From contig NZ_VIVR01000001.1 in assembly GCF_007828955.1 (NCBI RefSeq), positions 2,852,001-2,916,000 of the forward strand: 64,000 nt of DNA. Reading direction: 5' to 3'. A program made the position numbers and the translations under genes. Below the pieces are notes generated by a model. The model saw nothing but the letters and a program-made list of their open reading frames with translations, had not been told where the DNA came from and made no database searches. Positions 8,958 through 19,286 of this stretch are shown here, one piece after another. Source of the stretch: Kitasatospora atroaurantiaca (GTDB lineage Bacteria > Actinomycetota > Actinomycetes > Streptomycetales > Streptomycetaceae). The stretch's first letter is position 1. Each line of letters starts with the position of its first letter.

Positions 8958-9149
8958 CTAGTCGTTCCTGAGGCTCCGCCCGGAACCCCTCTAGTCATTC
9001 CTGAGGCTCCGCCCGGAACCCCTCTAGTCATTCCTGAGGCTCCGCCCCAGACCCCTCTAGTCGTTCCTGAGGCTCCGCCCCAGACCCCTCTAGTCGTTCC
9101 TGAGGCTCCGCCCCAGACCCCTCTAGTCGTTCCTGAGGCTCCGCCCCAG
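8958..9149. repeat. 33-bp direct tandem repeat, five full units plus a partial unit inside the kinase gene
   Basis: Units begin at 8958, 8991, 9024, 9057, 9090 and 9123. Each starts CTAGTC(G/A)TTCCTGAGGCT and continues CCGCCC(C/G)(A/G)(G/A)ACCCCT. The sixth copy (9123-9149) is the coding end of the histidine kinase gene, covering its stop codon and last eight codons, so the downstream copies duplicate the end of the gene, each carrying the same stop codon. The two units farthest from the gene carry CGGAA where the others carry CCAGA. Read one frame over on the minus strand the array is open and would encode an 11-residue repeat (EPQERLEGSGA). Confidence 0.92.
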
Positions 9150-10367
9150 GAAGAGGGCGAACACCGGCGGCTGCAGTGACAGCAGTTCCAGCCGCCCGCC
9201 GTCCGCCTCGGCGAGGTCGCGGGCGACGGCCAGGCCGATACCGGTGGAGTTGCGGCCGCTGACGGCTCGTTCGAAGACGCGGTTGCCCAGCTCGGGCGGC
9301 ACCCCGGCGCCCTCGTCCTGGACCTCGGCCACCACCGAGCTGCCCGAGGGCCGCACCCGGAGGGTGATGGTGCCGGCGCCGTGCATCAGCGAGTTCTCGA
9401 TCAGGGTGGCGAGCACCTGGGCGACCGTCCCCTGCGTACCCGTCGCCGAGACCCCGCGCAGGCCCTCGATCCGCAGGCTCCGCCCCGTCTCGCGCAGCGA
9501 GGGGCCCCACTCCTCCACCTGCTGCTTGATCACGTCGTCCAGGTCGAAGCTGCCCGCAGTCGGGCTGTGCGGGTCGCGCTGGTTGGTCAGCAGACGCTGC
9601 ACGACGTCGGTGAGCCGCTCGACCTGCTGGAGTGCGATGGTCGCCTCCTCCTTGACCGTCTCGGGGTCCTCGGCGAGGGCGGTGATCTCCTCCAGCCGCA
9701 TGGAGAGCGCGGTCAGCGGGGTGCGCAGCTGGTGCGAGGCGTCGGCCGCGAGCCGGCGCTCGGCCGTGAGCATCCGGGCGATCCGCTCGGCGCTGGCGTC
9801 CAGCACCTCGGCGACCCGGTCGAGTTCCGGCACACCGTAGCGGCGGTCCCGTGGGCGCGGGTCGCCGGAGCCGAGCCGCTCCGCCGTCTCGGCGAGGTCT
9901 ATCAGCGGGCGGGCGAGGCGCTTGGCCTGCCAGACGGCGAGTGCCACGGCCGCCTGCACGGCCAGCAGAGCGACTACGCCGAGCAGCAGCAGCATGTTGC
10001 CGATCTCGTGGTCCACGTCGGCCCGTGACTGGACGACAGTGACGGTCTCCCCGCTCGCACCGGTCTCGGAGGCGGTCAGCGCCGCTCCGGTGACCGGCCG
10101 GCCGGCCGCGATCAGCGGCTCACCGGGGATGTCGACCGTGACGAACGAGCCCTCCGTCACCTGGGCGGCGAACTTCTCCCCCGTGACCGGCTCACCCGCC
10201 GCCAGCCGGCTCTCCACCAGCCCGAGCACCCGGACGGCGGCGGCGTCGACCCGGTCGTTGGCGGCGTTGACGATGCTCTGCTTCTCGATCACGGCGAGCG
10301 GTACGCAGAACACCGCCACCACCACCAGGACCACGCCCAGCAGCGAGTTGATCATCCGGCGCTTCAC
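9123..10367 (-). CDS. Two-component sensor histidine kinase
   Basis: 414 residues. An N-terminal transmembrane helix (about 7-27) precedes an extracytoplasmic sensor region of about 100 residues. A second helix (NMLLLLGVVALLAVQAAVAL) leads into HAMP and HisKA with the phospho-acceptor His near residue 212 (ADASHQLRTPLTALS), then HATPase_c with an N box (LIENSLMHGAG) and G boxes (VQDEGAGVPPE, STGIGLAVARDLAEADGG). It is encoded after the response regulator on the same strand, 118 bases apart. The GTG start at 10367 has GAGAAGAG about ten bases upstream; no in-frame start exists before a stop at 10398. The 3' end lies in a 33-bp tandem array and the intergenic region holds a separate 14-bp array. 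Signal unknown. Confidence 0.92.
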   Translation of the reverse strand: MKRRMINSLLGVVLVVVAVFCVPLAVIEKQSIVNAANDRVDAAAVRVLGLVESRLAAGEPVTGEKFAAQVTEGSFVTVDIPGEPLIAAGRPVTGAALTASETGASGETVTVVQSRADVDHEIGNMLLLLGVVALLAVQAAVALAVWQAKRLARPLIDLAETAERLGSGDPRPRDRRYGVPELDRVAEVLDASAERIARMLTAERRLAADASHQLRTPLTALSMRLEEITALAEDPETVKEEATIALQQVERLTDVVQRLLTNQRDPHSPTAGSFDLDDVIKQQVEEWGPSLRETGRSLRIEGLRGVSATGTQGTVAQVLATLIENSLMHGAGTITLRVRPSGSSVVAEVQDEGAGVPPELGNRVFERAVSGRNSTGIGLAVARDLAEADGGRLELLSLQPPVFALFLGRSLRND

Positions 10368-10397
10368 GCTGCTGCTGCTCTTCTCAAGGTCTCGAAG

Positions 10398-10465
10398 TCA
10401 CGGTCACGAGGTCACGGTCACGAGGTCACGGTCACGAGGTCACGGTCACGAAGTCACGGTCTCGA
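10398..10465. repeat. 14-bp direct tandem repeat between response regulator and kinase genes
   Basis: Four units of TCACGGTCACGAGG (the fourth ending AAG) at 10398, 10412, 10426 and 10440, and a partial unit at 10454. On the transcribed strand each unit contains two GTGACC steps. The length is not a multiple of three. The array occupies most of the 118-base spacer of the transcript and ends about 30 bases before the kinase start codon. Confidence 0.88.
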
Positions 10466-10485
10466 CCGTCGGTTCTTCTCGAAGG

Positions 10486-11160
10486 TCAGTTCTTCTCGAA
10501 GCGGAAGCCCACGCCGCGCACGGTGGCGATGAAGCGCGGGTTGGCCGCGTCGTCGCCGAGCTTCTTGCGCAGCCAGGAGATGTGCATGTCGAGGGTCTTG
10601 GTCGAGGTCCACCAGGTGGTGTCCCAGACCTGCCGCATGATCTCCTCGCGGGTGACCACCCGGCCGGCGTCCCGCACCAGGACCCTGAGCAGCTCGAACT
10701 CCTTCGCGGAGAGGGTGAGCTCCTCCTCGCCGAGCCAGGCGCGGTGCGACTCGATGTCGATCTTCACGCCGTGCGCGCCGGTGGTGAGCTGGTCGACGTT
10801 GCCGCGCCGGAGCAGCGCCCGGACCCGCGCCAGCAGCTCGGCCAGCCGGAACGGCTTGGTGACGTAGTCGTCCGCACCGGCGTCCAGGCCGACCACGGTG
10901 TCCACCTCGTCGGCGCGGGCGGTGAGTACCAGGACGGGGCAGCTCCTGCCGTCGGCGCGAAGCCGGCGGCAGACCTCCAGGCCGTCCATCTCGGGCAGGC
11001 CCAGATCGAGGACGACCAGGTCGACCTCCTCGTTGAGCCCCGCGCTGAGGGCGGCCGGGCCGTCCTCCCGGACGAGCACCTCGTACCCCTCACGTCGCAG
11101 CGCACGGGCCAGCGGTTCGGAGATTGCCGGGTCGTCCTCGGCCAGCAGCACACAGGTCAT
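10486..11160 (-). CDS. OmpR/PhoB-family response regulator
   Basis: 224 residues. The receiver domain has the acidic pair EDD near residue 9, phospho-acceptor Asp52 in VVLDLGLPEMDG, Thr in LVLTARAD and Lys in DDYVTKPFRLAEL. The C-terminal winged helix ends in the family-typical KKLGDDAANPRF and VRGVGFRFE. The ATG at 11160 starts the pair and the kinase gene follows in the same direction. A CRP-type palindrome lies about 85 bases upstream of the start. Target genes are unknown; the divergent neighbour is a POT transporter. Confidence 0.93.
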   Translation of the reverse strand: MTCVLLAEDDPAISEPLARALRREGYEVLVREDGPAALSAGLNEEVDLVVLDLGLPEMDGLEVCRRLRADGRSCPVLVLTARADEVDTVVGLDAGADDYVTKPFRLAELLARVRALLRRGNVDQLTTGAHGVKIDIESHRAWLGEEELTLSAKEFELLRVLVRDAGRVVTREEIMRQVWDTTWWTSTKTLDMHISWLRKKLGDDAANPRFIATVRGVGFRFEKN

Positions 11161-11243
11161 GGGGCGATGGTAGTCCGCCGAACATCCGGCGATCAGGCCA
11201 GTGCACCGGTCGGATTCGCCACCGCGCGGCGGGCGGCGGGCGC

Positions 11244-11259
11244 TGTGAAGTAGTTCACA
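11244..11259. promoter_or_regulatory. CRP-type palindrome
   Basis: TGTGA-AGTAGT-TCACA, an exact match to the classical CRP half-sites with six-base spacing; flanking C and G extend the symmetry to 18 bases. It lies in the 375-base intergenic region between the divergent response regulator (start 11160) and POT transporter (start 11536). Streptomycetes encode a cAMP receptor protein whose sites carry GTG and CAC half-sites, and an adenylate cyclase gene is in this window. Nothing else in 11161-11535 stands out except an AT-rich stretch near 11350-11430 likely to hold the transporter promoter. Confidence 0.55.
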
Positions 11260-11535
11260 GAGAGTGATCGTTACTCGAAGGTTGTCACACCGCCGATCGC
11301 GCCAGGCCCGATCGCGCGTTCGCCGAAGATTCCGCCAGACGACCTTGGGTTCGAAGGAAATATTTCAGGGTTACCATGGATTTGCGCGCCCGTCCGGCCC
11401 GTTCCTTTACCTGGGCAATACGTATATCTGCGGCTTTGTCCCGCCATGTCACCCAAAAGCGCCACGTACAGTGGCCTGGTCCCCGTCCGCTGCCACCCCC
11501 TAGGCGGGCGAAGTCAGGCAAGGAACCACTAACTC

Positions 11536-13041
<1,506 letters not shown>

Positions 13042-13052
13042 TACCGACGCTG

Positions 13053-13083
13053 AAGGGGCCGCCGAAACCCGGCGGCCCCTTTC
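13053..13083. terminator. Bidirectional intrinsic terminator
   Basis: AAGGGGCCGCC / GGCGGCCCCTT hairpin with a short loop, just after the POT transporter and nine bases before the hutI stop on the opposite strand. A short T run flanks it on the plus strand. Confidence 0.85.
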
Positions 13084-13091
13084 GCGTTCTC

Positions 13092-14258
13092 TCAGACCTC
13101 GCGCACGCCCGCACGCCAGACCGCGGCGGTGAGCGGTACACCCGGCCGGTAGGCGAGGTGGACGTGCGAGGGCGCGTCCAGCAGCAGGAGGTCGGCGCGG
13201 GCCCCGACGGTGATGCTGCCGACATCCGTACGGCGCAGGGCGCGAGCACCGCCGACGGTCGCGGCGTGCACGGCCTCGTCCGGGGTCATGCCCATCTCGC
13301 GGACGGCGACGGCGATGCAGAAGGCCATCGACGTGGTGAAGCTCGAGCCCGGGTTGCAGTCCGTGGAGAGCGCGACGGTGGCGCCCGCGTCGAGCAGACG
13401 GCGTGCGTCCGGGTACGCGGCGCGCGTGGAGAACTCCGCGCCGGGGAGCAGGGTGGCGACGGTGTCGGAGCTCGCGAGAGCGGCGACGTCGGCGTCCGTG
13501 AGGTGGGTGCAGTGGTCGGCCGAGGCCGCACCCAGCTCGACGGCGAGCTGCACACCGGGGCCGTACGAGAGCTGGTTGGCGTGGACGCGCGGGATCAGGC
13601 CGCGCTCCTGGCCGGCCTTGAGGATCGCGCGCGCCTGATCGCCGTCGAAGGCACCGTTCTCGCAGAAGACGTCCACCCACCGGGCGTGCGGGGCACAGGC
13701 GTCGAGCATCTCCCCGGTGACCAGGTCGACGTAGCCCGCCGGGTCGTCCGCGTACTCGGGGGCGACCACGTGCGCGCCGAGGTAGGTGGTCTCCGGGGTG
13801 TGCGAGGCGGCGATGCGGAGGGCACGCGCCTCGTCGGCGACGGTCAGGCCGTAGCCGGACTTGCACTCGATGGTGGTGGTGCCCTGGCGGAGCGCCTCCT
13901 CGATGAAGCGGGTGAGGTTGGTGTCGAGCTCCGCGTCGGTGGCGGCGCGGGTGGCGGCGACGGTGGTGCGGATGCCGCCCGCGGTGTAGGCCTGGCCGGA
14001 CATCCGGGCGTTGAACTCGGCGGTGCGGTCGCCTGCGAAGACCAGGTGGGCGTGCGAGTCGACGAAACCGGGGATCAGGGTGCGGTCGTCGGCGTCGTAG
14101 TGCTCGTCGGCGGCCGGGGCGGACGCGGCGTGACCGACCCAGGCGATCCGGCCGGCCTCGACCACCACGGCGGCGTCGGCCAGCAGTCCGAGCGGGCCGG
14201 TCCCGTGGGCGGGGTCGTTGGTGACCAGGCAGCCGATGTCGGTGATCAATGTGCTCAA
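13092..14258 (-). CDS. hutI: Imidazolonepropionase
   Basis: 388 residues from a TTG start. HutI hydrolyses 4-imidazolone-5-propionate to N-formimidoyl-L-glutamate, the third step of histidine degradation. Amidohydrolase metal ligands are visible as [33 protein letters not shown] and [22 protein letters not shown] is family-typical. The TTG at 14258 has GAAAGG six bases upstream, and the residues upstream of it (Pro-rich) do not look like family sequence. Last gene of the minus-strand hut set, separated from hutF by a 226-base spacer filled with GC-rich repeats. Confidence 0.94.
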   Translation of the reverse strand: MSTLITDIGCLVTNDPAHGTGPLGLLADAAVVVEAGRIAWVGHAASAPAADEHYDADDRTLIPGFVDSHAHLVFAGDRTAEFNARMSGQAYTAGGIRTTVAATRAATDAELDTNLTRFIEEALRQGTTTIECKSGYGLTVADEARALRIAASHTPETTYLGAHVVAPEYADDPAGYVDLVTGEMLDACAPHARWVDVFCENGAFDGDQARAILKAGQERGLIPRVHANQLSYGPGVQLAVELGAASADHCTHLTDADVAALASSDTVATLLPGAEFSTRAAYPDARRLLDAGATVALSTDCNPGSSFTTSMAFCIAVAVREMGMTPDEAVHAATVGGARALRRTDVGSITVGARADLLLLDAPSHVHLAYRPGVPLTAAVWRAGVREV

Positions 14259-14280
14259 CGGAAGCCTTTCGAAGTAGGGG

Positions 14281-14451
14281 TACTCCAGGGGCGCGGGGGC
14301 CTTCCGAGGCAGGGGCACCCCAGGGGCGCGGGGAACTGCGCGAGGCGGGAGGCGGCGACGTTCAACCGGTTACGGCGGGCAGTGCCACCTGGGTTCGGAT
14401 CAGGTGCGGGATCGGGGGCTTCCGGTTTCGCCAGTTCCCCGCGCCCCTGAA
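14281..14451. repeat. Inverted GC-rich repeat pair in the hutI-hutF spacer
   Basis: CAGGGGCGCGGGGAACTGCG (14321-14340, continuing CGAG) is the reverse complement of the dispersed element seen at 14431-14449 (CCAGTTCCCCGCGCCCCTG) and at 8887. A further partial copy is at 14286-14300. The two main copies point at each other and could pair in the transcript between hutF and hutI. Their effect on expression is unknown. Confidence 0.55.
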
Positions 14452-14484
14452 TAACCCGATTGCGTTGATCAACCCCATCGGGCC

Positions 14485-15837
14485 CTAGGACTGCAGGGCG
14501 GCGATGGAGTCGCGGAGGGCTGCCGGGACGTCGGCGACCAGTTGGTGGACGCCGTCCGTGACGATCTGCCGGCCGCCGACCACCACGTGCCGTACGTCGG
14601 CCGCCGAGGCGGCGAAGACGGCCGTCTCGGCGCCGAGCGCGGGCCTCGGCCCGGCCGTGCGGACGGAGTCCAGCGCCACCACGGTGAAGTCGGCCAGCGC
14701 CCCGGCCTCGATCCGTCCGGCCTCGGGCCAGCCGAGCGAGGCATGGCCGTCCTCGCCACCCGCCCGAAGCAGGGCGTTCGCCGTCCAGTGGCCGCGGGTG
14801 CGGGTGTGCAGGCGCTCGTCCAGCTCCAGCGCGCGGGCCTCCTCGAACGGGTCGATCACCGCATGGCTGTCACTGCCGAGGGTGATCGGGCAGCCCGCAC
14901 TGGCGAGGCGGCGGGCGGGCCCTATGCCGTCGGCGAGGTCCCGTTCGGTGGTCGGGCACATGCAGATGTTGGTGGACGAGTCCGAGAGCAGCCGGATGTC
15001 CTCGTCCGTCAGGTGCGTCGCATGGACGGCCGACGTACGGGGGCCGAGCACGCCGTGGTCGGCGAGCAGCCGGGTCGGGGTGACGCCGTGGGCGGTGAGG
15101 CAGGCGTCGTTCTCGGCCGTCTGCTCCGAGAGGTGGACGTGCAGGGGTGCCTTGCGCATCGACGCCCAGTGCGCGACGGTGCCCAGCTGGTCGGCGGGTA
15201 CGGCGCGGACGGAGTGGATGGCCGCGCCGATCCGGGCGTGCTCGTTCTCCTTGAGCTCGGAGGCGCGGGCCGCCCAGCCGTCCGCGTCACCGTCGGTGAA
15301 GCGCAGCTGCGGCTTGGTCGGCTCGGCGCCGAAGCCCGAGGAGAGGTAGCAGGTGTCGAGCAGGGTGATCCGGATCCCCGCCCGTGCCGCTGCCTCGATC
15401 AGCGCCGACCCCATGGCGTTGGCGTCGGAGTAGCGGCCGCCGCCGGGGGCGTGGTGCACGTAGTGGAACTCCCCCACCGCGGTGATGCCGGCCAGCGCCA
15501 TCTCGGCGTAGACCGCGGTGGCGAGCTCCAGGTAGCTGTCCGGGTCGAGGGCTCCGGCGAAGCGGTACATGGTGTCCCGCCAGGTCCAGAAGGTGCCCGA
15601 GCCGACCTGGACGTTGCCGCGCAGCGCGCGGTGGAAGGCGTGCGAGTGGGCATTGGCCTGGCCGGGCAGCAGCAGGCCCTTCAGCCGGACGGCCTCCGGC
15701 GGGCACGGCCCGCTGTCCGGGGTGACCTTGGCGATCTTGCCGCCCGGGCCGACCACGATCAGCACCGCGCTCTCGACGACCGGCCCGTTGACGTGCGGCA
15801 GCCAGGCGTACTCCGCCCAGTACGTCCTTATTGGCAT
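14485..15837 (-). CDS. hutF: Formimidoylglutamate deiminase
   Basis: 450 residues. HutF deiminates N-formimidoyl-L-glutamate to N-formyl-L-glutamate and ammonia in the five-step histidine pathway. Visible amidohydrolase landmarks are GQANAHSHAFHRALRGNVQ (first metal ligands), HVHLSEQTAEND, HATHLTDEDIRLL and TLGSDSHAVIDPFEE. The ATG at 15837 overlaps the end of the upstream amidohydrolase gene by ten bases, so the two are probably coupled. Presence of hutF means N-formylglutamate must be deformylated by another enzyme; the neighbouring M20 amidohydrolase is a candidate. Confidence 0.93.
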   Translation of the reverse strand: MPIRTYWAEYAWLPHVNGPVVESAVLIVVGPGGKIAKVTPDSGPCPPEAVRLKGLLLPGQANAHSHAFHRALRGNVQVGSGTFWTWRDTMYRFAGALDPDSYLELATAVYAEMALAGITAVGEFHYVHHAPGGGRYSDANAMGSALIEAAARAGIRITLLDTCYLSSGFGAEPTKPQLRFTDGDADGWAARASELKENEHARIGAAIHSVRAVPADQLGTVAHWASMRKAPLHVHLSEQTAENDACLTAHGVTPTRLLADHGVLGPRTSAVHATHLTDEDIRLLSDSSTNICMCPTTERDLADGIGPARRLASAGCPITLGSDSHAVIDPFEEARALELDERLHTRTRGHWTANALLRAGGEDGHASLGWPEAGRIEAGALADFTVVALDSVRTAGPRPALGAETAVFAASAADVRHVVVGGRQIVTDGVHQLVADVPAALRDSIAALQS

Positions 15838-17030
15838 GCGAGGTCCTCCAGTACGTCGGCGAGCGCGGCCACACCGGCGAGGCAGTCGGCCTCCTCGGCG
15901 TACTCCGCCGGGGAGTGCGAGACACCGCTCGGGTTACGTACGAACAGCATGGCGGTCGGGATGGCCGATGCCAGGATTCCGGCGTCGTGTCCCGCGCCCG
16001 TCGGCAGAACGGGGACATTGCCCAGCCGCTTGGCGAGCCGGTCGCGGAGCGGGCCGTCGAAGTCCACGACGGGCGTGTACGACTCGCGGGTCAGCTCGAC
16101 CCGGACGCCGTCGCGCTCGCCGCGCTCGTACGCGGCCTGCCGGATCTCCTCGACCACCCGCTCCAGGGTGGCCTCGTCCGCTGCCCGGGAGTCCAGCCAG
16201 CCCCGGATGAGGGAGGCGATCGCGTTGGTCCCGTTCGGCTCGACCGCCACCTTGCCGAAGGTGGCGAGGGCGCCGGCCAGCTTGGCCTTCTTCCGGGCGG
16301 AGAGCACGGTGTTGGCGTAGGTGAGCATCGGGTCGCGGCGGTCCTCGATGCGGGTGGTACCGGCGTGGTTGGCCTCGCCGTGGAAGTCGAAGCGCCAGCG
16401 GCCGTGCGGCCAGATCGCGCTGGCCACGCCGACCGGGTGCTCCTCGGTGAGGTAGCGGCCTTGCTCGACGTGCAGCTCGACGAAGGCGCCGATCCGCGAC
16501 AGCCGGTCGTCGTCCGCGCCGATGGCGGTGGGGTCGTAGCCCGCCTTCTCCATCGCGTCGGGCAGCCGGACGCCGTCGGCGTCGCGCAGCTCGTACGCCT
16601 GGTCCCGGCCGAGCACTCCGGCGGTGAGGCGGGAGCCGATGCAGGCGACGCCGAAGCGCGCGCCCTCCTCGTCGCCGAAGTTGACGATCGCCAGCGGCTT
16701 GGTGAGCTCGGCGTCGCGCGAACGGAGTTCGTCCAGCGCGGCGAAGGAGGAGACCACGCCGAGCGGGCCGTCGAAGGCGCCGCCGTCCGGCACCGAGTCC
16801 AGGTGCGAACCGGTGACGATCGCGCCCTGGCCGCGGGGGTCGCCGAGCCAGGCCCACTGGTTGCCGTTGCGGTCCAGCTCGTAGGTCAGACCGCGGGAGC
16901 GGGCCTGCTGCTCGAACCAGGCCCGGCACTCGGCGTCGGCGGTGTTCCAGGCGAAGCGGCGGTAGCCGCCGGAGGAGGCGGAGCGGCCCACGGGGAGCAG
17001 CTCCGCCCACATCTCTTGGAAGGACGTCAC
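15828..17030 (-). CDS. M20-family amidohydrolase, allantoate amidohydrolase-like
   Basis: 400 residues of the allantoate amidohydrolase / N-carbamoylase group. Metal and substrate landmarks are [54 protein letters not shown] and [10 protein letters not shown], so all expected ligands look intact. It overlaps hutU upstream (GTGA, 17027-17030) and hutF downstream, so it is embedded in the hut operon rather than in a purine or allantoin operon. By homology it acts on a ureido or N-carbamoyl amino acid. By position it may supply the missing N-formylglutamate deformylase step; that is an inference. Confidence 0.88.
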   Translation of the reverse strand: MTSFQEMWAELLPVGRSASSGGYRRFAWNTADAECRAWFEQQARSRGLTYELDRNGNQWAWLGDPRGQGAIVTGSHLDSVPDGGAFDGPLGVVSSFAALDELRSRDAELTKPLAIVNFGDEEGARFGVACIGSRLTAGVLGRDQAYELRDADGVRLPDAMEKAGYDPTAIGADDDRLSRIGAFVELHVEQGRYLTEEHPVGVASAIWPHGRWRFDFHGEANHAGTTRIEDRRDPMLTYANTVLSARKKAKLAGALATFGKVAVEPNGTNAIASLIRGWLDSRAADEATLERVVEEIRQAAYERGERDGVRVELTRESYTPVVDFDGPLRDRLAKRLGNVPVLPTGAGHDAGILASAIPTAMLFVRNPSGVSHSPAEYAEEADCLAGVAALADVLEDLACQ

Positions 17031-18700
17031 AGCTCACCCATCGGGACGCGCACCCCGCGCTCGTCCGCGACCTCGACCGCGCGGTCGTAGCCCGCGTCGA
17101 CGTGGCGGATGACGCCCATGCCCGGGTCGTTGGTGAGCACCCGGCGGATCTTCTCGCCCGCCAGCGCGGTGCCGTCCGCGACGGTGACCTGGCCGGCGTG
17201 GATCGACCGGCCGATGCCGACGCCGCCGCCGTGGTGGATGGAGACCCAGGAGGCGCCGGAGGCGACGTTGACCATGGCGTTGAGCAGCGGCCAGTCGGCG
17301 ATCGCGTCCGAGCCGTCCAGCATGGCCTCGGTCTCGCGGTACGGGGAGGCGACGGAGCCGCAGTCCAGGTGGTCGCGGCCGATCACGATCGGCGCGGACA
17401 GTTCGCCGCTCGCCACCATGTCGTTGAAGCGCTCGCCGGCCTTGTCGCGCTCGCCGTAGCCGAGCCAGCAGATGCGCGCCGGGAGGCCCTGGAAGTGCAC
17501 CTTCTCCTGGGCCATCTTGATCCAGCGGTGCAGCGACTCGTTCTCCGGGAAGAGGTCGAGCACGGCCTTGTCGGTCTTGTAGATGTCCTGCGCATCACCG
17601 GACAGCGCGGCCCAGCGGAACGGGCCCTTGCCCTCGCAGAACAGCGGGCGGATGTACGCCGGGACGAAGCCGGGGAAGGCGAAGGCGCGGTCGTAACCGG
17701 CCAGCTGGGCCTCACCGCGGATGGAGTTGCCGTAGTCGAAGACCTCGGCGCCGCGGTCCATGAAGCCGACCATGGCCTCGACGTGCTTGGCCATCGACTC
17801 GCGCGAGCGCTGGGTGAACTCGGCGGGCTTGGCGGCCGCGTAGTCGGCCATGTCCTCGAAGGCCACCCCGATGGGGAGGTACGAGAGCGGGTCGTGGGCG
17901 CTGGTCTGGTCGGTGACGATGTCGATCGGGGCGTCCATCGCCAGCAGCTGCGGGAAGATCTCGGCGGCGTTGCCCAGCAGGCCGATCGAGAGCGGCTGCT
18001 TCTTGTCACGGGCGGCGGTGGCCAGCTCCAGCGCGTGGGCGAGGTTCTTGGCCTCGACGTCCAGGTAGCGGTGCTCGATCCGGCGCGAGATGCGGGACGG
18101 GTCGCAGTCGACACAGATCGCCACGCCGCCGTTCATGGTGACGGCGAGCGGCTGGGCGCCACCCATGCCGCCGAGACCGGCGGTGAGGGTGATGGTGCCC
18201 TCGAGAGTGTTGTTGAACTTCTTTGCCGCGACGGCGCCGAAGGTCTCGTACGTGCCCTGGAGGATGCCCTGGGTGCCGATGTAGATCCAGGAACCGGCGG
18301 TCATCTGGCCGTACATGGTGAGCCCGAGGCTCTCCAGACGGCGGAACTCCTCCCAGTTGGCCCAGTCGCCGACCAGGTTGGAGTTGGCGATCAGTACGCG
18401 CGGCGCCCACTCGTGGGTCTGCATCACGCCGACCGGACGGCCGGACTGGACCAGCATGGTCTCGTCCTGCTTCAGCGTCTGCAGCGTGCGCACCATGGCG
18501 TCGTACGAGCGCCAGTCGCGGGCCGCCTTGCCGGTGCCGCCGTAGACGACCAGCTTGGACGGGTGCTCGGCAACCTCGGGGTCGAGGTTGTTCATGAGCA
18601 TCCGAAGGGCGGCCTCCTGCTGCCAGCCCTGGGTGGTCAGGTTCGTCCCGCGCGCCGCGCGCACCTCGCGCGGACCACTGCCCGTCTGCTGCTGCACCAT
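17027..18700 (-). CDS. hutU: Urocanate hydratase
   Basis: 557 residues, the standard length. HutU converts urocanate to imidazolonepropionate using bound NAD+ as an electrophile. Landmarks are [15 protein letters not shown], the NAD-binding [14 protein letters not shown], the catalytic-region Cys in [15 protein letters not shown] and the C-terminal [25 protein letters not shown] is seven bases before the ATG at 18700, one of the best ribosome-binding sites in the window. First gene of the hutU-amidohydrolase-hutF unit. Its upstream region (18714-18790) is AT-rich. Confidence 0.96.
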   Translation of the reverse strand: MVQQQTGSGPREVRAARGTNLTTQGWQQEAALRMLMNNLDPEVAEHPSKLVVYGGTGKAARDWRSYDAMVRTLQTLKQDETMLVQSGRPVGVMQTHEWAPRVLIANSNLVGDWANWEEFRRLESLGLTMYGQMTAGSWIYIGTQGILQGTYETFGAVAAKKFNNTLEGTITLTAGLGGMGGAQPLAVTMNGGVAICVDCDPSRISRRIEHRYLDVEAKNLAHALELATAARDKKQPLSIGLLGNAAEIFPQLLAMDAPIDIVTDQTSAHDPLSYLPIGVAFEDMADYAAAKPAEFTQRSRESMAKHVEAMVGFMDRGAEVFDYGNSIRGEAQLAGYDRAFAFPGFVPAYIRPLFCEGKGPFRWAALSGDAQDIYKTDKAVLDLFPENESLHRWIKMAQEKVHFQGLPARICWLGYGERDKAGERFNDMVASGELSAPIVIGRDHLDCGSVASPYRETEAMLDGSDAIADWPLLNAMVNVASGASWVSIHHGGGVGIGRSIHAGQVTVADGTALAGEKIRRVLTNDPGMGVIRHVDAGYDRAVEVADERGVRVPMGEL

Positions 18701-18719
18701 GCTCCCGGCCTCCTTGCGG

Positions 18720-18775
18720 ATGGATTCATTCAGGTTCTTCCTGTCTGAATATATCCAAACAATCAGGCCGTTGCC
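18720..18775 (-). promoter_or_regulatory. AT-rich promoter/operator candidate upstream of hutU
   Basis: The plus strand reads GATTCATTCAGG, then CCTGTCTGAATATATCC. TTCAG and CTGAA flank a short spacer, giving a partial dyad. TTCATTCA and ATATCCA both recur just upstream of hutH (TGAATGAA and CATATCCA at 21922-21960), the other hut transcription unit nearby, so they may be shared operator elements for the RpiR-type regulator encoded between them. Candidate only. Confidence 0.35.
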
Positions 18776-18822
18776 AGAGTCCGCTCCGGCTGATTCACCG
18801 GCCGCGGACGTTCAGGCTGCGG

Positions 18823-19152
18823 TCAGGCCGCCGCGCCGCCGTCCCAGTCGATGCCGATCTCGGCGAGCCAACGGCGGTCGTCGTCGTCCGGCGCGGCGGG
18901 CTCGGCGGGGCGGGGCGGGCGCGGGATCTCCTGGACGGGGCCCAGGCCGTACTTCTCGGCGGCGGCAGCGGCGGCCGGGTTCGGCTCGATCAGGCCCACG
19001 TGGACGGCGTTCTGGTCGCCCGGATCGAGGACGGTCAGCTCCGGGTCGGGCGGGCGGCGCAGGGCGATCCGGCGCCCGCAGGTGGGGCAGGACCACTCGT
19101 CGGCGCCTGAGGCGAGCCGGCCGGTCAGCTTCATCTCGTGGATCTCACGCAT
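18823..19152 (-). CDS. Small conserved protein with a CxxC zinc-ribbon-like motif
   Basis: 109 residues. The N-terminal third has MREIHEMKLTGRLASGADEW followed by the CPTCGRR knuckle; no second Cys pair is seen, so zinc binding would need dimerisation or another ligand. The middle (ELTVLDPGDQNAVHVGL) is acidic and the C-terminus is Pro/Ala-rich. Similar short proteins occur in streptomycetes next to hut genes, from memory. The ATG at 19152 is chosen because GGGGG precedes it at normal spacing; a GTG at 19161 would add three residues. Function unknown. Confidence 0.65.
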   Translation of the reverse strand: MREIHEMKLTGRLASGADEWSCPTCGRRIALRRPPDPELTVLDPGDQNAVHVGLIEPNPAAAAAAEKYGLGPVQEIPRPPRPAEPAAPDDDDRRWLAEIGIDWDGGAAA

Positions 19153-19286
19153 GGCGGACACCCCCCGTCCGGCCCCGGAGGCGAGGCCTGCTGATGGGAT
19201 GCCCGCTCACCGACAGTCAGCAACCCGACCGGGTGCGATCTACTCCAAGCTGTGTCTATTCAGGCTGCGTCCGTTCCAGGCTGCGC

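Noticed and set aside
8958..9149. Tandem repeats as a CRISPR array
   Set aside because: Units are directly adjacent with no spacers, overlap a coding end and have no cas genes nearby.
9028..9510. 160-residue minus-strand ORF with EPQERLEGSGA repeats
   Set aside because: It is a shifted frame of the kinase gene plus the tandem array, Arg/Pro-rich with no independent start signals; kept only as a comment on the repeat.
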